A stretch of 64,000 nucleotides of DNA from Catenisphaera adipataccumulans (GCF_014202755.1 NZ_JACHHK010000004.1:1-64000); one strand, 5' to 3'; counted from the stretch's first letter, positions 9,016-16,846 are shown. Notes: generated by a model not told the origin, from the letters alone. Numbers and translations are program-made.

Positions 9016-9693
9016 TTATCTAGATTTTAAGGCTTGATTTCTTGCTTCGCAAGGAGTCAGGCCTTTTAATCTGACCTGGATCCTTTCTGTATTGTAATAG
9101 GTGATGTATTCTTCCATCGCTGCTTTCAGTTCCTCCAGGCTCTTAAATTCATATTCATGTCCATAGAACATCTCGGTCTTCATCTTTCCAAAGAAATTCT
9201 CCATCACACAGTTATCCAGGCAATTGCCTTTTCGTGACATGGACTGTATGATTCCATGCTCCTTCAAGATGGCTCGATACTGCTTCATTTGATATTGCCA
9301 TCCCTGATCACTATGTAAGATCAAAGCATCGAATTTCGTATGACCAGCGAATGCCTGCTCAAGCATATCAACCGTCTGTTTAAAGTCAGCACTTGATGAA
9401 ATATTGTATGAAATGATCGTATGATCATAGAGATCCAGGATCGGTGAAAGATAGAGCTTGCCGGCCGCAATGTGGAATTCGGATACATCCGTCGCCCAGA
9501 TCTGGTTGCTTCTCTCGGTATTAAAGTCACGAACATAAACTATTGTATGATCTTCTTCATCCACCTTTGGATGGAGCAGACGATTCGATACTGTCTCATT
9601 GAAATTCCCTCTATAAGATCTATATTTGGCACGCGGTGTGATACCGTAAAGGTCCATTTTCTTCATCAGGCGTTTCACCGTCTTATGATTCAC
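9016..9693 (-). CDS. IS3-family transposase OrfB, N-terminally shortened
   Basis: rve/DDE integrase core: WATDVSEF supplies the first Asp, ILHSDQGWQYQ the second and NCLDNCVMENFFGKMKTE the Glu, and the C-terminal YYNTERIQ...GLTPCEARNQA is typical of the IS150-like group. The reading frame opens at GTG 9693; upstream in the same frame KGRYGYRRIVLQLQRDGFHV is readable without a start. The family usually has about 40 more residues (helix-turn-helix linker) between VVTEL and KGRYGYRR; here the two motifs are directly joined and in different frames, suggesting a deletion. Normally it is made as a frameshift fusion with OrfA. Confidence 0.8.
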   Translation of the reverse strand: MNHKTVKRLMKKMDLYGITPRAKYRSYRGNFNETVSNRLLHPKVDEEDHTIVYVRDFNTERSNQIWATDVSEFHIAAGKLYLSPILDLYDHTIISYNISSSADFKQTVDMLEQAFAGHTKFDALILHSDQGWQYQMKQYRAILKEHGIIQSMSRKGNCLDNCVMENFFGKMKTEMFYGHEYEFKSLEELKAAMEEYITYYNTERIQVRLKGLTPCEARNQALKSR

Positions 9694-9760
9694 ATGAAAA
9701 CCGTCTCTCTGAAGCTGCAGTACGATCCGGCGATAGCCATATCGCCCTTTAGTTCGGTCA

Positions 9761-10166
9761 CTACTCCCGCGATTTCTTCTTTTCCCGGTTCTCTTTTACC
9801 GTAACCAAAGCATTTAATTTTTTTAAGTATGCGTTTTGTATCGTAAGAATCTCGTTCTGCCTGCGAAGATCTGCAATTTCTTTCTGCAGGGCTTCGTTCT
9901 TCTGAGGAAGATCCTTCGGTTTCTTCTTTGCCATGGGTTTTCCTGCCTTTCTTCTTTTCAATAACATTATACCCGTTGGCGATATATTCTTTCACCCATC
10001 GTGGTAAAGTTCCCTGATTGGAAAGGCCAAGATCCAATGATACGTCTCTCATGGATTCATGTCCGGCAAGTACACGTTCGATCGCTGCTTTTTTGAATTT
10101 TGGTGAATAGTAGGTCCAAGAATGTCGGATCTGTTCAATGCCCCAGCGGTCTGCTAAATGAACCAT
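9761..10166 (-). pseudogene. IS3-family OrfA, frameshifted
   Basis: The first part (from 10166: MVHLADRWGIEQIRHSW, then YSPKFKKAAIERVLAGHESMRDVSLDLGLSNQG) is the helix-turn-helix half. After VIEKKKGRK the reading frame goes off, while the +1 frame (9967-9761) carries the expected KPMAKKKPKDLPQKNEALQ and the leucine-zipper region ending LKKLNALV. One surplus A in the AAAA of AGGAAAACCC at about 9940 would explain the shift. A run TTAAAAAAATT near 9820 is in the right place for the programmed -1 slippage into OrfB. Confidence 0.7.
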
Positions 10167-10247
10167 TTATTGTATATTTCTGCTTTTGTCTCATATAAAT
10201 ATTTCATAAAGAAAAACCCCTCCAGTTGGTCGTCCAACTTTTGGGGT

Positions 10248-11036
10248 TCATTTCAAATATGCAGCCGGTTTTTCCATTGTGATCATTTGAAAATTTTCCG
10301 GAAATTCAATGTCTTCTTCCGGCTGATTGCAGTAAATCGTGTCAAACTCGTCCAGCGCACAGAAGCGGCAGGAGCCGAGAACATTCAGTTTCGATGCATC
10401 GATCAATAAAGAAGAATGACGGGAATTCTTCATAGCAGCGATCTTGATATCGCGGGTCTCCAATTCAGCGGTATAAGCCAGATTGTTGGCGATATCCAGA
10501 CCGGCACAGCCGACAAAGCATTTATCAAAAAAGAAATCTTGGATCTGCCGAATGGCCGATGTGCCGACGCTCATCGCATACTTTGGTGCATAGCGGCCGC
10601 CGACCACAAATAAATTGCAGGCGGAATTTTCCACGATCCGGGTCGGTACCAGATGATTGTGAGTCACGATAGTGACTGGTTTTTGTTTGATGTAGTCGAT
10701 CAAGTACATCAGGGAAGTGCCGCCGTCAATAAAGATACAATCGCCGTCCTGTACTTCCTGCGCCGCTGCCTGACAGACACGTCGTTTTTCATCCGCGTGC
10801 AGCCGGAATCGACGCTGCATAAATACTTCTTTATCCGGTGTCAGCAGGGCACCTGGATTGACTGGAATGGCACCGCCGTTGATCCGTTTCAGTTTGCCTT
10901 GCTGCTCCAGTTCATGCAGGTCCCGGCGGATGGTCGCTTCTGAAACCTGATATGAACGGACCAGTTCATTGGTATACAAAATGTGATCGGATTGCAGCTG
11001 GGCAATCAATCGGTTTTTTCGTTCTTTTCCCGTCAT
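10248..11036 (-). CDS. DeoR/GlpR-family transcriptional regulator
   Basis: An N-terminal DeoR winged helix (KNRLIAQLQSDHILYTNELVRSYQVSEATIRRDLHELEQQGKL) is followed by the sugar-phosphate-binding DeoRC domain with the DGGTS motif. Such proteins usually repress sugar catabolic genes until a phosphorylated sugar binds. I use ATG 11036, downstream of AAGGGCG, rather than the earlier in-frame start at 11081 that would overlap the promoter. The last two codons and stop (TTG AAA TGA) come from the adjacent IS: without the insertion the protein would end two residues earlier at TAG. Targets are unknown; the nearest divergent gene is the flavoredoxin-rubredoxin gene. Confidence 0.88.
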   Translation of the reverse strand: MTGKERKNRLIAQLQSDHILYTNELVRSYQVSEATIRRDLHELEQQGKLKRINGGAIPVNPGALLTPDKEVFMQRRFRLHADEKRRVCQAAAQEVQDGDCIFIDGGTSLMYLIDYIKQKPVTIVTHNHLVPTRIVENSACNLFVVGGRYAPKYAMSVGTSAIRQIQDFFFDKCFVGCAGLDIANNLAYTAELETRDIKIAAMKNSRHSSLLIDASKLNVLGSCRFCALDEFDTIYCNQPEEDIEFPENFQMITMEKPAAYLK

Positions 11037-11052
11037 AAATACGCCCTTGTTT

Positions 11053-11081
11053 ATCATATCGGATTCTGAATAAAATATCAA
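11053..11081 (-). promoter_or_regulatory. Sigma-A promoter of the deoR-type gene
   Basis: Read on the minus strand: TTGATA, a 17-base spacer and TATGAT, about 17 bases before the start codon. This placement also argues against the longer 11081 start. Confidence 0.8.
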
Positions 11082-11136
11082 TTCCCGGCAATTTATGATA
11101 CGATGAAAGTAACAAAACAGATGAAAGGAGAATCAC

Positions 11137-11775
11137 ATGAACGAACGCGCCATGTATCAATTAACATATGGATTGTTTATTCTCAGTGCCGCCGGTGACG
11201 GTACACGGGCATCTGATAATGCATGTATCATCAATACTGCGATCCAGGTAACTTCGCAGCCCAACCGCATTTCCATTGCCGTAAACAAATCCAACTATAC
11301 GCACGATTTAGTGATGAAGAACCGGGCATTTAATGTTTCGGTGTTATCAGAAGAAGCGACGTTTGATTTATTTCAGCGTTTCGGCTTCCAATCCGGCCGG
11401 GATGTCGATAAATTCGATGGATTCAAGGAATGGAAACGCAGCGAAAATGGATTAGTCTATGTCACGAAGGGCACCAATGCCTATCTTTCCGGGAAAGTCG
11501 TGCAAACGGTCGATCTAGGATCGCATACATTATTTATTGCCGATGTTACAGATATGGACGTCCTGAGCGATGTTCCATCCGCAACGTACACATATTATCA
11601 GAATCATATTAAGCCAAAACCGAAAAAAGCAGCGGCCGGCAGGAAGACAAAGAAGGTGTGGCGCTGTAAAGTCTGCGGCTATATCTATGATGGGACGGAT
11701 CTACCAGCCGATTATATTTGTCCGGTTTGTAAGCATCCAGCTTCCGATTTCGAACAAGTCGAAGTCGAAATTTAG
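11137..11775 (+). CDS. Flavin reductase-like protein fused to rubredoxin
   Basis: Residues 1-155 are an FMN-binding flavin reductase-like (flavoredoxin) domain (YQLTYGLFILSAAGDG...ACIINTAIQVTSQP). After a basic linker (KPKPKKAAAGRKTKK) a rubredoxin domain follows with its four iron ligands Cys177, Cys180, Cys195 and Cys198 (CKVCGYIYDG, CPVCKHP). This is the layout of high-molecular-weight rubredoxin, which passes NADH-derived electrons to flavodiiron proteins or peroxidases in anaerobes defending against oxygen. No such partner is in the window. Start ATG 11137 follows AAAGGAG. Confidence 0.92.
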   Translation: MNERAMYQLTYGLFILSAAGDGTRASDNACIINTAIQVTSQPNRISIAVNKSNYTHDLVMKNRAFNVSVLSEEATFDLFQRFGFQSGRDVDKFDGFKEWKRSENGLVYVTKGTNAYLSGKVVQTVDLGSHTLFIADVTDMDVLSDVPSATYTYYQNHIKPKPKKAAAGRKTKKVWRCKVCGYIYDGTDLPADYICPVCKHPASDFEQVEVEI

Positions 11776-11797
11776 GCTCTCGTAAGAGAGTCTTTTT
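11775..11797 (+). terminator. Intrinsic terminator after the rubredoxin-fusion gene
   Basis: GGCTCTC-GTAA-GAGAGTC (one G-T pair) followed by TTTTT. Confidence 0.75.
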
Positions 11798-11814
11798 CAA
11801 AAGGAGGGATGACA

Positions 11815-12288
11815 ATGCCATTCAAGATTGTTTACGGCGATATTACGACAATGCAGGTCGATGCGATCGTCAACGCAGCCAACAGCCGGCTTCTTCAGGG
11901 CGGCGGAGTATGCGGTGCCATTTTCCGGAAAGCCGGGCCTGCGCGGCTGCAGGAAGCCTGTGATCAGGCAGCGCCGGTAGCCACCGGTCATGCAGCCATT
12001 ACCCCAGGTTTTGATTTACCAGCGAAATATGTCATTCATGCGGTCGGCCCCATTTATCGTGCCGATCAGGCAGAATTGTGCCGCCGGCAGCTGGCTTCGG
12101 CTTATACCGAGTCATTGAAACTGGCTGATGAACATCATTGTGCCGATATCGCTTTTCCGCTGATTTCTTCCGGGATCTATGGATATCCGAAGGCAGAAGC
12201 ACAAGCGGTGGCTGAAGATGCGATCCGCACTTATTTAAAACAGTCGGATTTGATGGTTTATCTGGTTTTATACGGAGGCGGACGATGA
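11815..12288 (+). CDS. Macrodomain (ADP-ribose-binding, YmdB-like) protein
   Basis: A 157-residue stand-alone macrodomain. The ligand loop reads GDITTMQVDAIVNAANSRL followed by GGGVCGAIF, then ISSGIYGYP, matching O-acetyl-ADP-ribose deacetylases. It probably removes or senses ADP-ribose-type ligands. An ATG at 11809 lies on the Shine-Dalgarno itself (AAGGAGGG); the ATG at 11815 has proper spacing and is chosen. Its last codons overlap the ion-channel gene in an ATGA, so the two are translationally coupled. Confidence 0.93.
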   Translation: MPFKIVYGDITTMQVDAIVNAANSRLLQGGGVCGAIFRKAGPARLQEACDQAAPVATGHAAITPGFDLPAKYVIHAVGPIYRADQAELCRRQLASAYTESLKLADEHHCADIAFPLISSGIYGYPKAEAQAVAEDAIRTYLKQSDLMVYLVLYGGGR

Positions 12289-12731
12289 GTCGGAAGCGAC
12301 GCCGGCATAGACAAAAACGCCGCCGTCTGTTGATGCGTGCATTTCGATCAGCTGGGGTCGTGCCGGTTTTTGAGATTTATCTTGTCTACTTCATCGTGGC
12401 AGCGATCATCATTCAATGGGCCGAGCCTTCGATCCATCATATCACCGACAGTCTTTGGTACTGTTTTGCGGTTGCGACAACGAGCGGCTTCGGAGATTAT
12501 ACTGCTGTGACCGCGGTCGGACGGATCGTTTCGGTTTTATTAAGCGTATACTCTATTGCCGTCACGGCAATCTTTACAGCCGTGATCGCGTCGTATTTTA
12601 TGGATTTGTTTAAACTTGATGCATCTGAAAGTTCAAATGCGTTGATGGATGATCTAGAGAATCTGCCGGAGCTTTCTAAAGAAGAACTGGCTGAATTATC
12701 GCAGCGGGTCAAAAAGTTTCGGGAACAATAA
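12285..12731 (+). CDS. Two-transmembrane potassium-channel-like protein
   Basis: Basic N-terminus (residues 1-20, many Arg/Lys), a first membrane helix at about 27-47 (FEIYLVYFIVAAIIIQW), a pore helix with filter T66-S-G-F-G-D71, and a second helix at about 82-108, then an acidic/helical tail of 40 residues. This is the Ion_trans_2 (KcsA-type) fold; the filter has Ser in place of the usual Val of TVGYGD. No RCK domain follows. Overlap with the macrodomain gene (ATGA) suggests joint function, but gating is unknown. Confidence 0.88.
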   Translation: MSRKRRRHRQKRRRLLMRAFRSAGVVPVFEIYLVYFIVAAIIIQWAEPSIHHITDSLWYCFAVATTSGFGDYTAVTAVGRIVSVLLSVYSIAVTAIFTAVIASYFMDLFKLDASESSNALMDDLENLPELSKEELAELSQRVKKFREQ

Positions 12732-12735
12732 AAAA

Positions 12736-12759
12736 GGGATCATTTTTTGATCCCGTTTT
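12736..12759. terminator. Bidirectional terminator between channel and ferritin genes
   Basis: GGGATCA (12736-12742) pairs with TGATCCC (12748-12754), with A-run before and T-rich sequence after; serves both convergent genes. Confidence 0.85.
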
Positions 12760-12765
12760 CATTTA

Positions 12766-13275
12766 TTAAACCAGCGACGGTGCCGCATAAACACGGCCGG
12801 CCAATTCCTGATTCAGTGCATACAATCCTTTTGGATCGCCTGCATATAATTCATATTTTTTGATCAAATCATCGGCATTCTTTTCTTCTTCGCCTTGTTC
12901 CTTGACGAACCAATCCAAAAACTGCAGTGTACGGTAGTCCTTTTTTTCATCTGCAACACGGTAGATTTCGTTGATCAGCGACGTAACGTAGCATTCGTGC
13001 TCATAAGCGGCTTTCAGCGGATCGTTCAATGCTTCACACTTCACATCCGGTTTTTGAATGGCATCGAAAGTCACGGATTCACCGTTGTTGAACAGGTAAG
13101 TACGCATGAGCATCGCATGGTCGCGTTCTTCTTGTGCCTGCACATCGTACCAGTTCGCAAAACCGTCCAGACCTTTGTCATAGTAGAAGTTGGCAAAATC
13201 TAAATACAAATAAGCAGAATAGAATTCTTTGTTGATTTGATCATTCAACAGATTTTTTACTTTGGCATCTAACAT
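12766..13275 (-). CDS. ftnA: Bacterial non-haem ferritin
   Basis: Stores iron by oxidising Fe(II) in a 24-mer cage. The 169-residue four-helix protein shows the ferroxidase ligands: Glu in NKEFYSAYLYLDFA, the EERDHAML E-x-x-H pair and EEEKNADDLIKKY further on. Shine-Dalgarno AGAGGGATC precedes ATG 13275. It is monocistronic, convergent with the channel gene. No Fur-like box was evident by eye. Confidence 0.95.
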   Translation of the reverse strand: MLDAKVKNLLNDQINKEFYSAYLYLDFANFYYDKGLDGFANWYDVQAQEERDHAMLMRTYLFNNGESVTFDAIQKPDVKCEALNDPLKAAYEHECYVTSLINEIYRVADEKKDYRTLQFLDWFVKEQGEEEKNADDLIKKYELYAGDPKGLYALNQELAGRVYAAPSLV

Positions 13276-13323
13276 GATGATCCCTCTTTTCCGTTCCCAT
13301 CATACAACAACTGCTTTCCTGGC

Positions 13324-14211
13324 TCAAGCAAAAGGCTTGATCGTCTGTAAGGCAGAAATCAGAAGCTCCTGGTCTTCCGGCGGCATGCTGCAGTCGCCGA
13401 TCTGGATCTGCGGTTTGGTCTTGCCGTGATAATCACTGCCGCATGTTTTCAATAAATGATTCGCCTCGGCTGCCTGCCGATAGTAGGCAATTTGTTTTGG
13501 TGAGTGATAAGAACTGTATACTTCCATGCCGTCAAAGGGCAGTTTCATCAGCTCATCCAACAACGATTTATCTTCTTTAATATTATTCCCTGGATGAGCC
13601 AATACGATTTTCGCTCCCTGACTGCGGTAAATGTCAAAGGCATCGAGCATCGGCATATAGACGATGGGCGCATAAGCGGGTTTTCCTTTTGCGCAGTATT
13701 CCCAGAAGAAGTCGACATACGGGCTGGTGCTGTGCATGCCGCCTGGAAAGAACTCTTTTAAATAAGGATTATTTCGGTTGCGGGGATCGGCCATTGCGAC
13801 TTCACAGACAGTTTCCGCTTCATAGACGCCGTTGGGGCGCAGGGCTTTCAAACGATCATGATCGATAAACAGATGCATTTCATTTTCGATGTAGCGCAGA
13901 CGTTTCCATCCGGCCTGACGTTCCGCTTCGGTCACTTCGCTGCGGATTTTTTCCCAAACGGGATCATCCGGCTGGATGCCGTAGCCCAGCACATGAAAAT
14001 CATGATCCGCAAAGACGCAGTCCAGTTCGATGCCTGCAAGCCAGCGAATGCCGCGGCAGTCCGGCGTTTCGCGATAGGCGCGCGTCGTATTGTGATCACA
14101 GACTGCAAGCGTGTTCAGACCGTTGGCTTTCGCCAAATCAAAAAGTTCCTGTACTTCTTTCTCACCGTCCAGACTGTATTTGGAATGGATGTGTAAATCG
14201 ATGGTATTCAT
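13324..14211 (-). CDS. PHP-domain phosphoesterase
   Basis: Metal-dependent phosphoesterase fold: N-terminal HIHSKYSLDG, then VCDHN, GIELDC, VLAHPGNN and C-terminal GSDYHGK give the usual His/Asp ligands. The 295-residue layout is like stand-alone PHP proteins (YciV/TrpH type, some of which act on nucleotides or short RNA), but the substrate cannot be told. Its first codons overlap the preceding deoR-type gene by four bases (ATGA), so the regulator and this enzyme are one operon divergent from deoC. Confidence 0.88.
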   Translation of the reverse strand: MNTIDLHIHSKYSLDGEKEVQELFDLAKANGLNTLAVCDHNTTRAYRETPDCRGIRWLAGIELDCVFADHDFHVLGYGIQPDDPVWEKIRSEVTEAERQAGWKRLRYIENEMHLFIDHDRLKALRPNGVYEAETVCEVAMADPRNRNNPYLKEFFPGGMHSTSPYVDFFWEYCAKGKPAYAPIVYMPMLDAFDIYRSQGAKIVLAHPGNNIKEDKSLLDELMKLPFDGMEVYSSYHSPKQIAYYRQAAEANHLLKTCGSDYHGKTKPQIQIGDCSMPPEDQELLISALQTIKPFA

Positions 14212-14972
14212 TCTTCTTTCTCCGTTTCTATAATTTGATCAATGGGCAGCTGGGCTTTCACGGTGGCTGGCAGCGAAGTTGTGACCAGGACGTCGAAATC
14301 GCTGAAATCGGCATACTGCCAAGCTGCTTCCTGTTCGAATTTACCAGCTGCTGCAGCCAGGATCTTTTGCTTGGAACGATGCATCACGATTTGATCGAGG
14401 ATCACCTCGACCGGTGTGCCGTTGGCCGGTCCATTTACTCCTTTGCATCCGTCCATGCCAAGAATACACGTATCAAACCGCATGGTCTGTACCATTTGAA
14501 GGGCGTAATCTCCCACAAGCATATGTCCTTTTTTGTAGAGTTTTCCGCCCAACGCATAGATCGTATGCCGGCTGCTGAATCCTGCCCGAACCAATTCATA
14601 GCTGTCTGTGACGATGGTCAGATCGCGCTTGGTTTCAAGGAAGTGCATCAAGGGCAGGACCGTACTGCCGCCGTCGATGTAGATCATTGCACCGTCATGG
14701 ATAAAGGGCAGTATTTTTTTTGAAATAGCACGCTTTTCATGGTTGTCTTCCTGATAGCGGACCGTGATCGGCGGATCGGTCTTGAGCGGACGTATGACCG
14801 CACCGCCATGAATGCGCAGGATCGATCCTTTTTCCTCTAGAAAACGAAGATCCGTACGGATGGTTTCGGGTGTCACATGATAACGTGCAGCCAGCTGTTC
14901 GACCGTTGCCTGCTGTTCGGTTTGGATTTGTTTTTCAATAGCTTTTCGTCGTACATTATTTTTCTTTGCCAT
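14208..14972 (-). CDS. DeoR-family regulator beside deoC
   Basis: A 254-residue DeoR protein: winged helix (KAIEKQIQTEQQATVEQLAARYHVTPETIRTDLRFLEEKG) and a DeoRC effector domain with DGGSTVLP. It is divergent from deoC and overlaps the PHP gene downstream. Three direct copies of ATAAAAGAAAA between the divergent genes are good candidates for its operator, so it likely represses deoC and itself until a deoxyribose or other sugar phosphate is present. GAGGA precedes ATG 14972. Confidence 0.88.
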   Translation of the reverse strand: MAKKNNVRRKAIEKQIQTEQQATVEQLAARYHVTPETIRTDLRFLEEKGSILRIHGGAVIRPLKTDPPITVRYQEDNHEKRAISKKILPFIHDGAMIYIDGGSTVLPLMHFLETKRDLTIVTDSYELVRAGFSSRHTIYALGGKLYKKGHMLVGDYALQMVQTMRFDTCILGMDGCKGVNGPANGTPVEVILDQIVMHRSKQKILAAAAGKFEQEAAWQYADFSDFDVLVTTSLPATVKAQLPIDQIIETEKEE

Positions 14973-15021
14973 AGGATTCCTCGCTTTGATTGTATACGGT
15001 TTAATGAAATTATATAGGAAA

Positions 15022-15071
15022 ATAAAAGAAAAAGCAGAAATAAAAGAAAATACAATAAAAATAAAAGAAAA
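15022..15071. repeat. Three direct repeats between deoR-type gene and deoC (candidate operator)
   Basis: ATAAAAGAAAA occurs at 15022-15032, 15040-15050 and 15061-15071. The offsets of 18 and 21 bases are about two helical turns, as expected for a regulator binding one DNA face. DeoR-family operators are often AT-rich direct repeats. Confidence 0.55.
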
Positions 15072-15122
15072 GATCCGTATAAAATTTGGAAATCAAAAAA
15101 ATAATTTCAATATTTCTTTCTG

Positions 15123-15131
15123 TGCTATGAT
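15123..15131 (+). promoter_or_regulatory. Extended -10 promoter of deoC
   Basis: TGCTATGAT, identical to the element before pnp; lies 22 bases before the ATG and downstream of the repeats. Confidence 0.65.
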
Positions 15132-15153
15132 AAGAATAACAGGAGGAACAAAC

Positions 15154-15864
15154 ATGAAACCAAATAAACCAGCAGCAGAAATGACAACCAAGGAACTGGC
15201 TTCCTACATTGATTATTCCGTTTTGAAACCGGAATTCACGGAGCAGGAGATCATTGATCTGACCAAAGACGGTGTCAAGCTGGGCTGTGCGACGATCTGC
15301 ATCAACCCGGGCTATATGGAATTGTGCCGTCCGTATGTCCAGGGATCGGATACAAAGCTTTGTCCGGTCACGGATTTCCCATTTGGCGACAGTTCCACGG
15401 CCAGCCGTGTGAAACAAATTGAAGATGTCGCTAAATACGACGAGGTAAAAGAAGTCGATATCGTGGCTAATTTTGGTAAGATCCGTTCCGGCAAACTGGA
15501 CGAAGTGACCGAAGACTTGAAGGCTTGTGCAGAGGCTGCCCATAAATATGGACGCGAGCTGAAAGTCATTTTGGAGACCGATGCTTTGACAAAAGAAGAA
15601 ATCAAGGCCGGCTGTCATTGTGTCATGGACTCCGGTGCCGACTTTATCAAGACCAGCACCGGTTTCTTGACCGGACATGACAATGTCGGTGCAACACCGG
15701 AAGTCATTCAGCTGATCATGGATGAGAATCAGGGCAAATGCAAGATCAAAGGATCCGGATGCATCCGTACCCGTGAACGTTTCTTGAAGCTGATCGATAT
15801 GGGAATTGACCGGATGGGTATTGGATTCCGTTCGATCCCGGTCGTACTCGATCTCAAGCGTTAA
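15154..15864 (+). CDS. deoC: Deoxyribose-phosphate aldolase
   Basis: Cleaves 2-deoxyribose-5-phosphate to glyceraldehyde-3-phosphate and acetaldehyde, in deoxynucleoside salvage. Schiff-base Lys166 lies in FIKTSTGF; CPVTDFPFG, VDIVANFG and KVILET are the other conserved barrel strands. I place the start at ATG 15154 after AGGAGG; the frame stays open for 56 codons upstream but that part is Lys-rich and covers the promoter and repeats. 236 residues fits the family. Other deo genes (deoA/pdp, deoB) are not nearby. Confidence 0.95.
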   Translation: MKPNKPAAEMTTKELASYIDYSVLKPEFTEQEIIDLTKDGVKLGCATICINPGYMELCRPYVQGSDTKLCPVTDFPFGDSSTASRVKQIEDVAKYDEVKEVDIVANFGKIRSGKLDEVTEDLKACAEAAHKYGRELKVILETDALTKEEIKAGCHCVMDSGADFIKTSTGFLTGHDNVGATPEVIQLIMDENQGKCKIKGSGCIRTRERFLKLIDMGIDRMGIGFRSIPVVLDLKR

Positions 15865-15872
15865 TTTGAAAT

Positions 15873-15896
15873 GCACTCCTTCGGAGTGCTTTTTTA
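15873..15896 (+). terminator. Intrinsic terminator after deoC
   Basis: GCACTCC-TTC-GGAGTGC followed by a T-run. Confidence 0.85.
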
Positions 15897-15944
15897 TTGA
15901 CAGGTGGTATATAATAAAGATAAAAAAGCGGAGGAGGACCGGAA

Positions 15945-16823
15945 ATGAATTTTCACTTTACAAAAATGGAAGGTGCCGGAAATGACTATATTTATGTCGA
16001 TGAATTCAAGGAACCGATTCCGGAAAATATAAAGTCAGCACTGACGCAAAAATTATCCAATCGTCATTACGGGATCGGCAGTGACGGTGTGATCTTTATC
16101 AAACCATCCAAAGCCGCCGATGTGGAGATGGAAATGTATAATGCGGACGGAACGCCGGGCGGCATGTGCGGCAACGGTCTGCGCTGTGTCGGGAAATATG
16201 TTTATGATCGTTCACTGGTCAAAGAGAAGACATTTACCTTGGAAAGCTCCGGCGAGATGAAGAAAGTAGAAGTGATCCAGACGAATCCGGATGGCTCCGC
16301 AAAGATGCTGAAGGTGGATATGGGGGCACCGATCTTGGATGCTGACCGGATCCCGGTCACTCATGCAAAAACACGGCCGTTCGAAGGTGAACAAGCCGTG
16401 ATCGATGAGCCGATCGAAGTACAGGGAAAAACCTATCGGATGACATGTGTCTCGATGGGCAATCCGCACGCAGTTGTTTTTGTCGAGGAAACGGATTCTT
16501 TGCCTTTAGCTGCCATCGGACTGCATTTCGAGCATCATGCATGGTTCCCGAAGCGCACGAACACAGAGTTTGTCCAAGTGCTCAACGAAGAGCATGTGAA
16601 AATGCGTGTCTGGGAGCGCGGGATCGGCGAAACGATGGCCTGCGGAACGGGATGCTGCGCAACGGCCGTCGCTTGTATCCTGAATCATAAAACCGGCAAT
16701 AAAGTGCAGGTCGATGTATTGGGCGGACGGATCCTGGTGGAATGGGACCGCGAAAAAAATACGGTTTACATGACCGGACCGGCGGAAGAAGTTTTTTCTG
16801 GCATCATTAATATAAAATTGTAG
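15945..16823 (+). CDS. dapF: Diaminopimelate epimerase
   Basis: Converts LL- to meso-diaminopimelate for lysine and, where used, peptidoglycan. The two catalytic cysteines are Cys75 (GGMCGNGLRC) and Cys233 (MACGTGCCA), each in its expected context. 292 residues; strong GGAGGAGG before ATG 15945. It stands alone with a terminator on each side; the rest of the lysine pathway is not in the window. Confidence 0.95.
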   Translation: MNFHFTKMEGAGNDYIYVDEFKEPIPENIKSALTQKLSNRHYGIGSDGVIFIKPSKAADVEMEMYNADGTPGGMCGNGLRCVGKYVYDRSLVKEKTFTLESSGEMKKVEVIQTNPDGSAKMLKVDMGAPILDADRIPVTHAKTRPFEGEQAVIDEPIEVQGKTYRMTCVSMGNPHAVVFVEETDSLPLAAIGLHFEHHAWFPKRTNTEFVQVLNEEHVKMRVWERGIGETMACGTGCCATAVACILNHKTGNKVQVDVLGGRILVEWDREKNTVYMTGPAEEVFSGIINIKL

Positions 16824-16846
16824 AACATTCAACCAAAAAAAATAGC

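Larger units (their letters stand above)
8984..10255 (-). mobile_element. IS3-family insertion sequence, internally decayed
   Basis: A 1,272-base element with ends TG...CA. Inverted repeats GAACCCCAAAAGTTGGAC (8990-9007) and its complement (10232-10249) are perfect over 18 bases, and start six bases inside each end. AATA flanks both sides (8980-8983 and 10256-10259), a likely 4-base target duplication. It carries orfA and orfB on the minus strand. The DDE core of OrfB is intact, but orfA is out of frame and both reading frames seem to lack internal segments, so it probably cannot move by itself. Confidence 0.88.

Noticed and set aside
10158-10409. Plus-strand frame at the IS right end
   Set aside because: Spans the IS border and is antisense to orfA and the DeoR gene.
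14986-15153. N-terminal extension of DeoC
   Set aside because: Lys-rich translation of the operator repeats and promoter; AGGAGG fixes the start at 15154.
15010-15876. 288-codon open frame on the minus strand across deoC
   Set aside because: It is the antisense of deoC, has low-complexity Phe/Tyr-rich ends and no start signals; deoC has clear family motifs.
15897-15915. TTGACA followed by TATAAT before dapF
   Set aside because: Only seven bases separate them, so they cannot be one sigma-A promoter; TATAAT may still be used with another -35.
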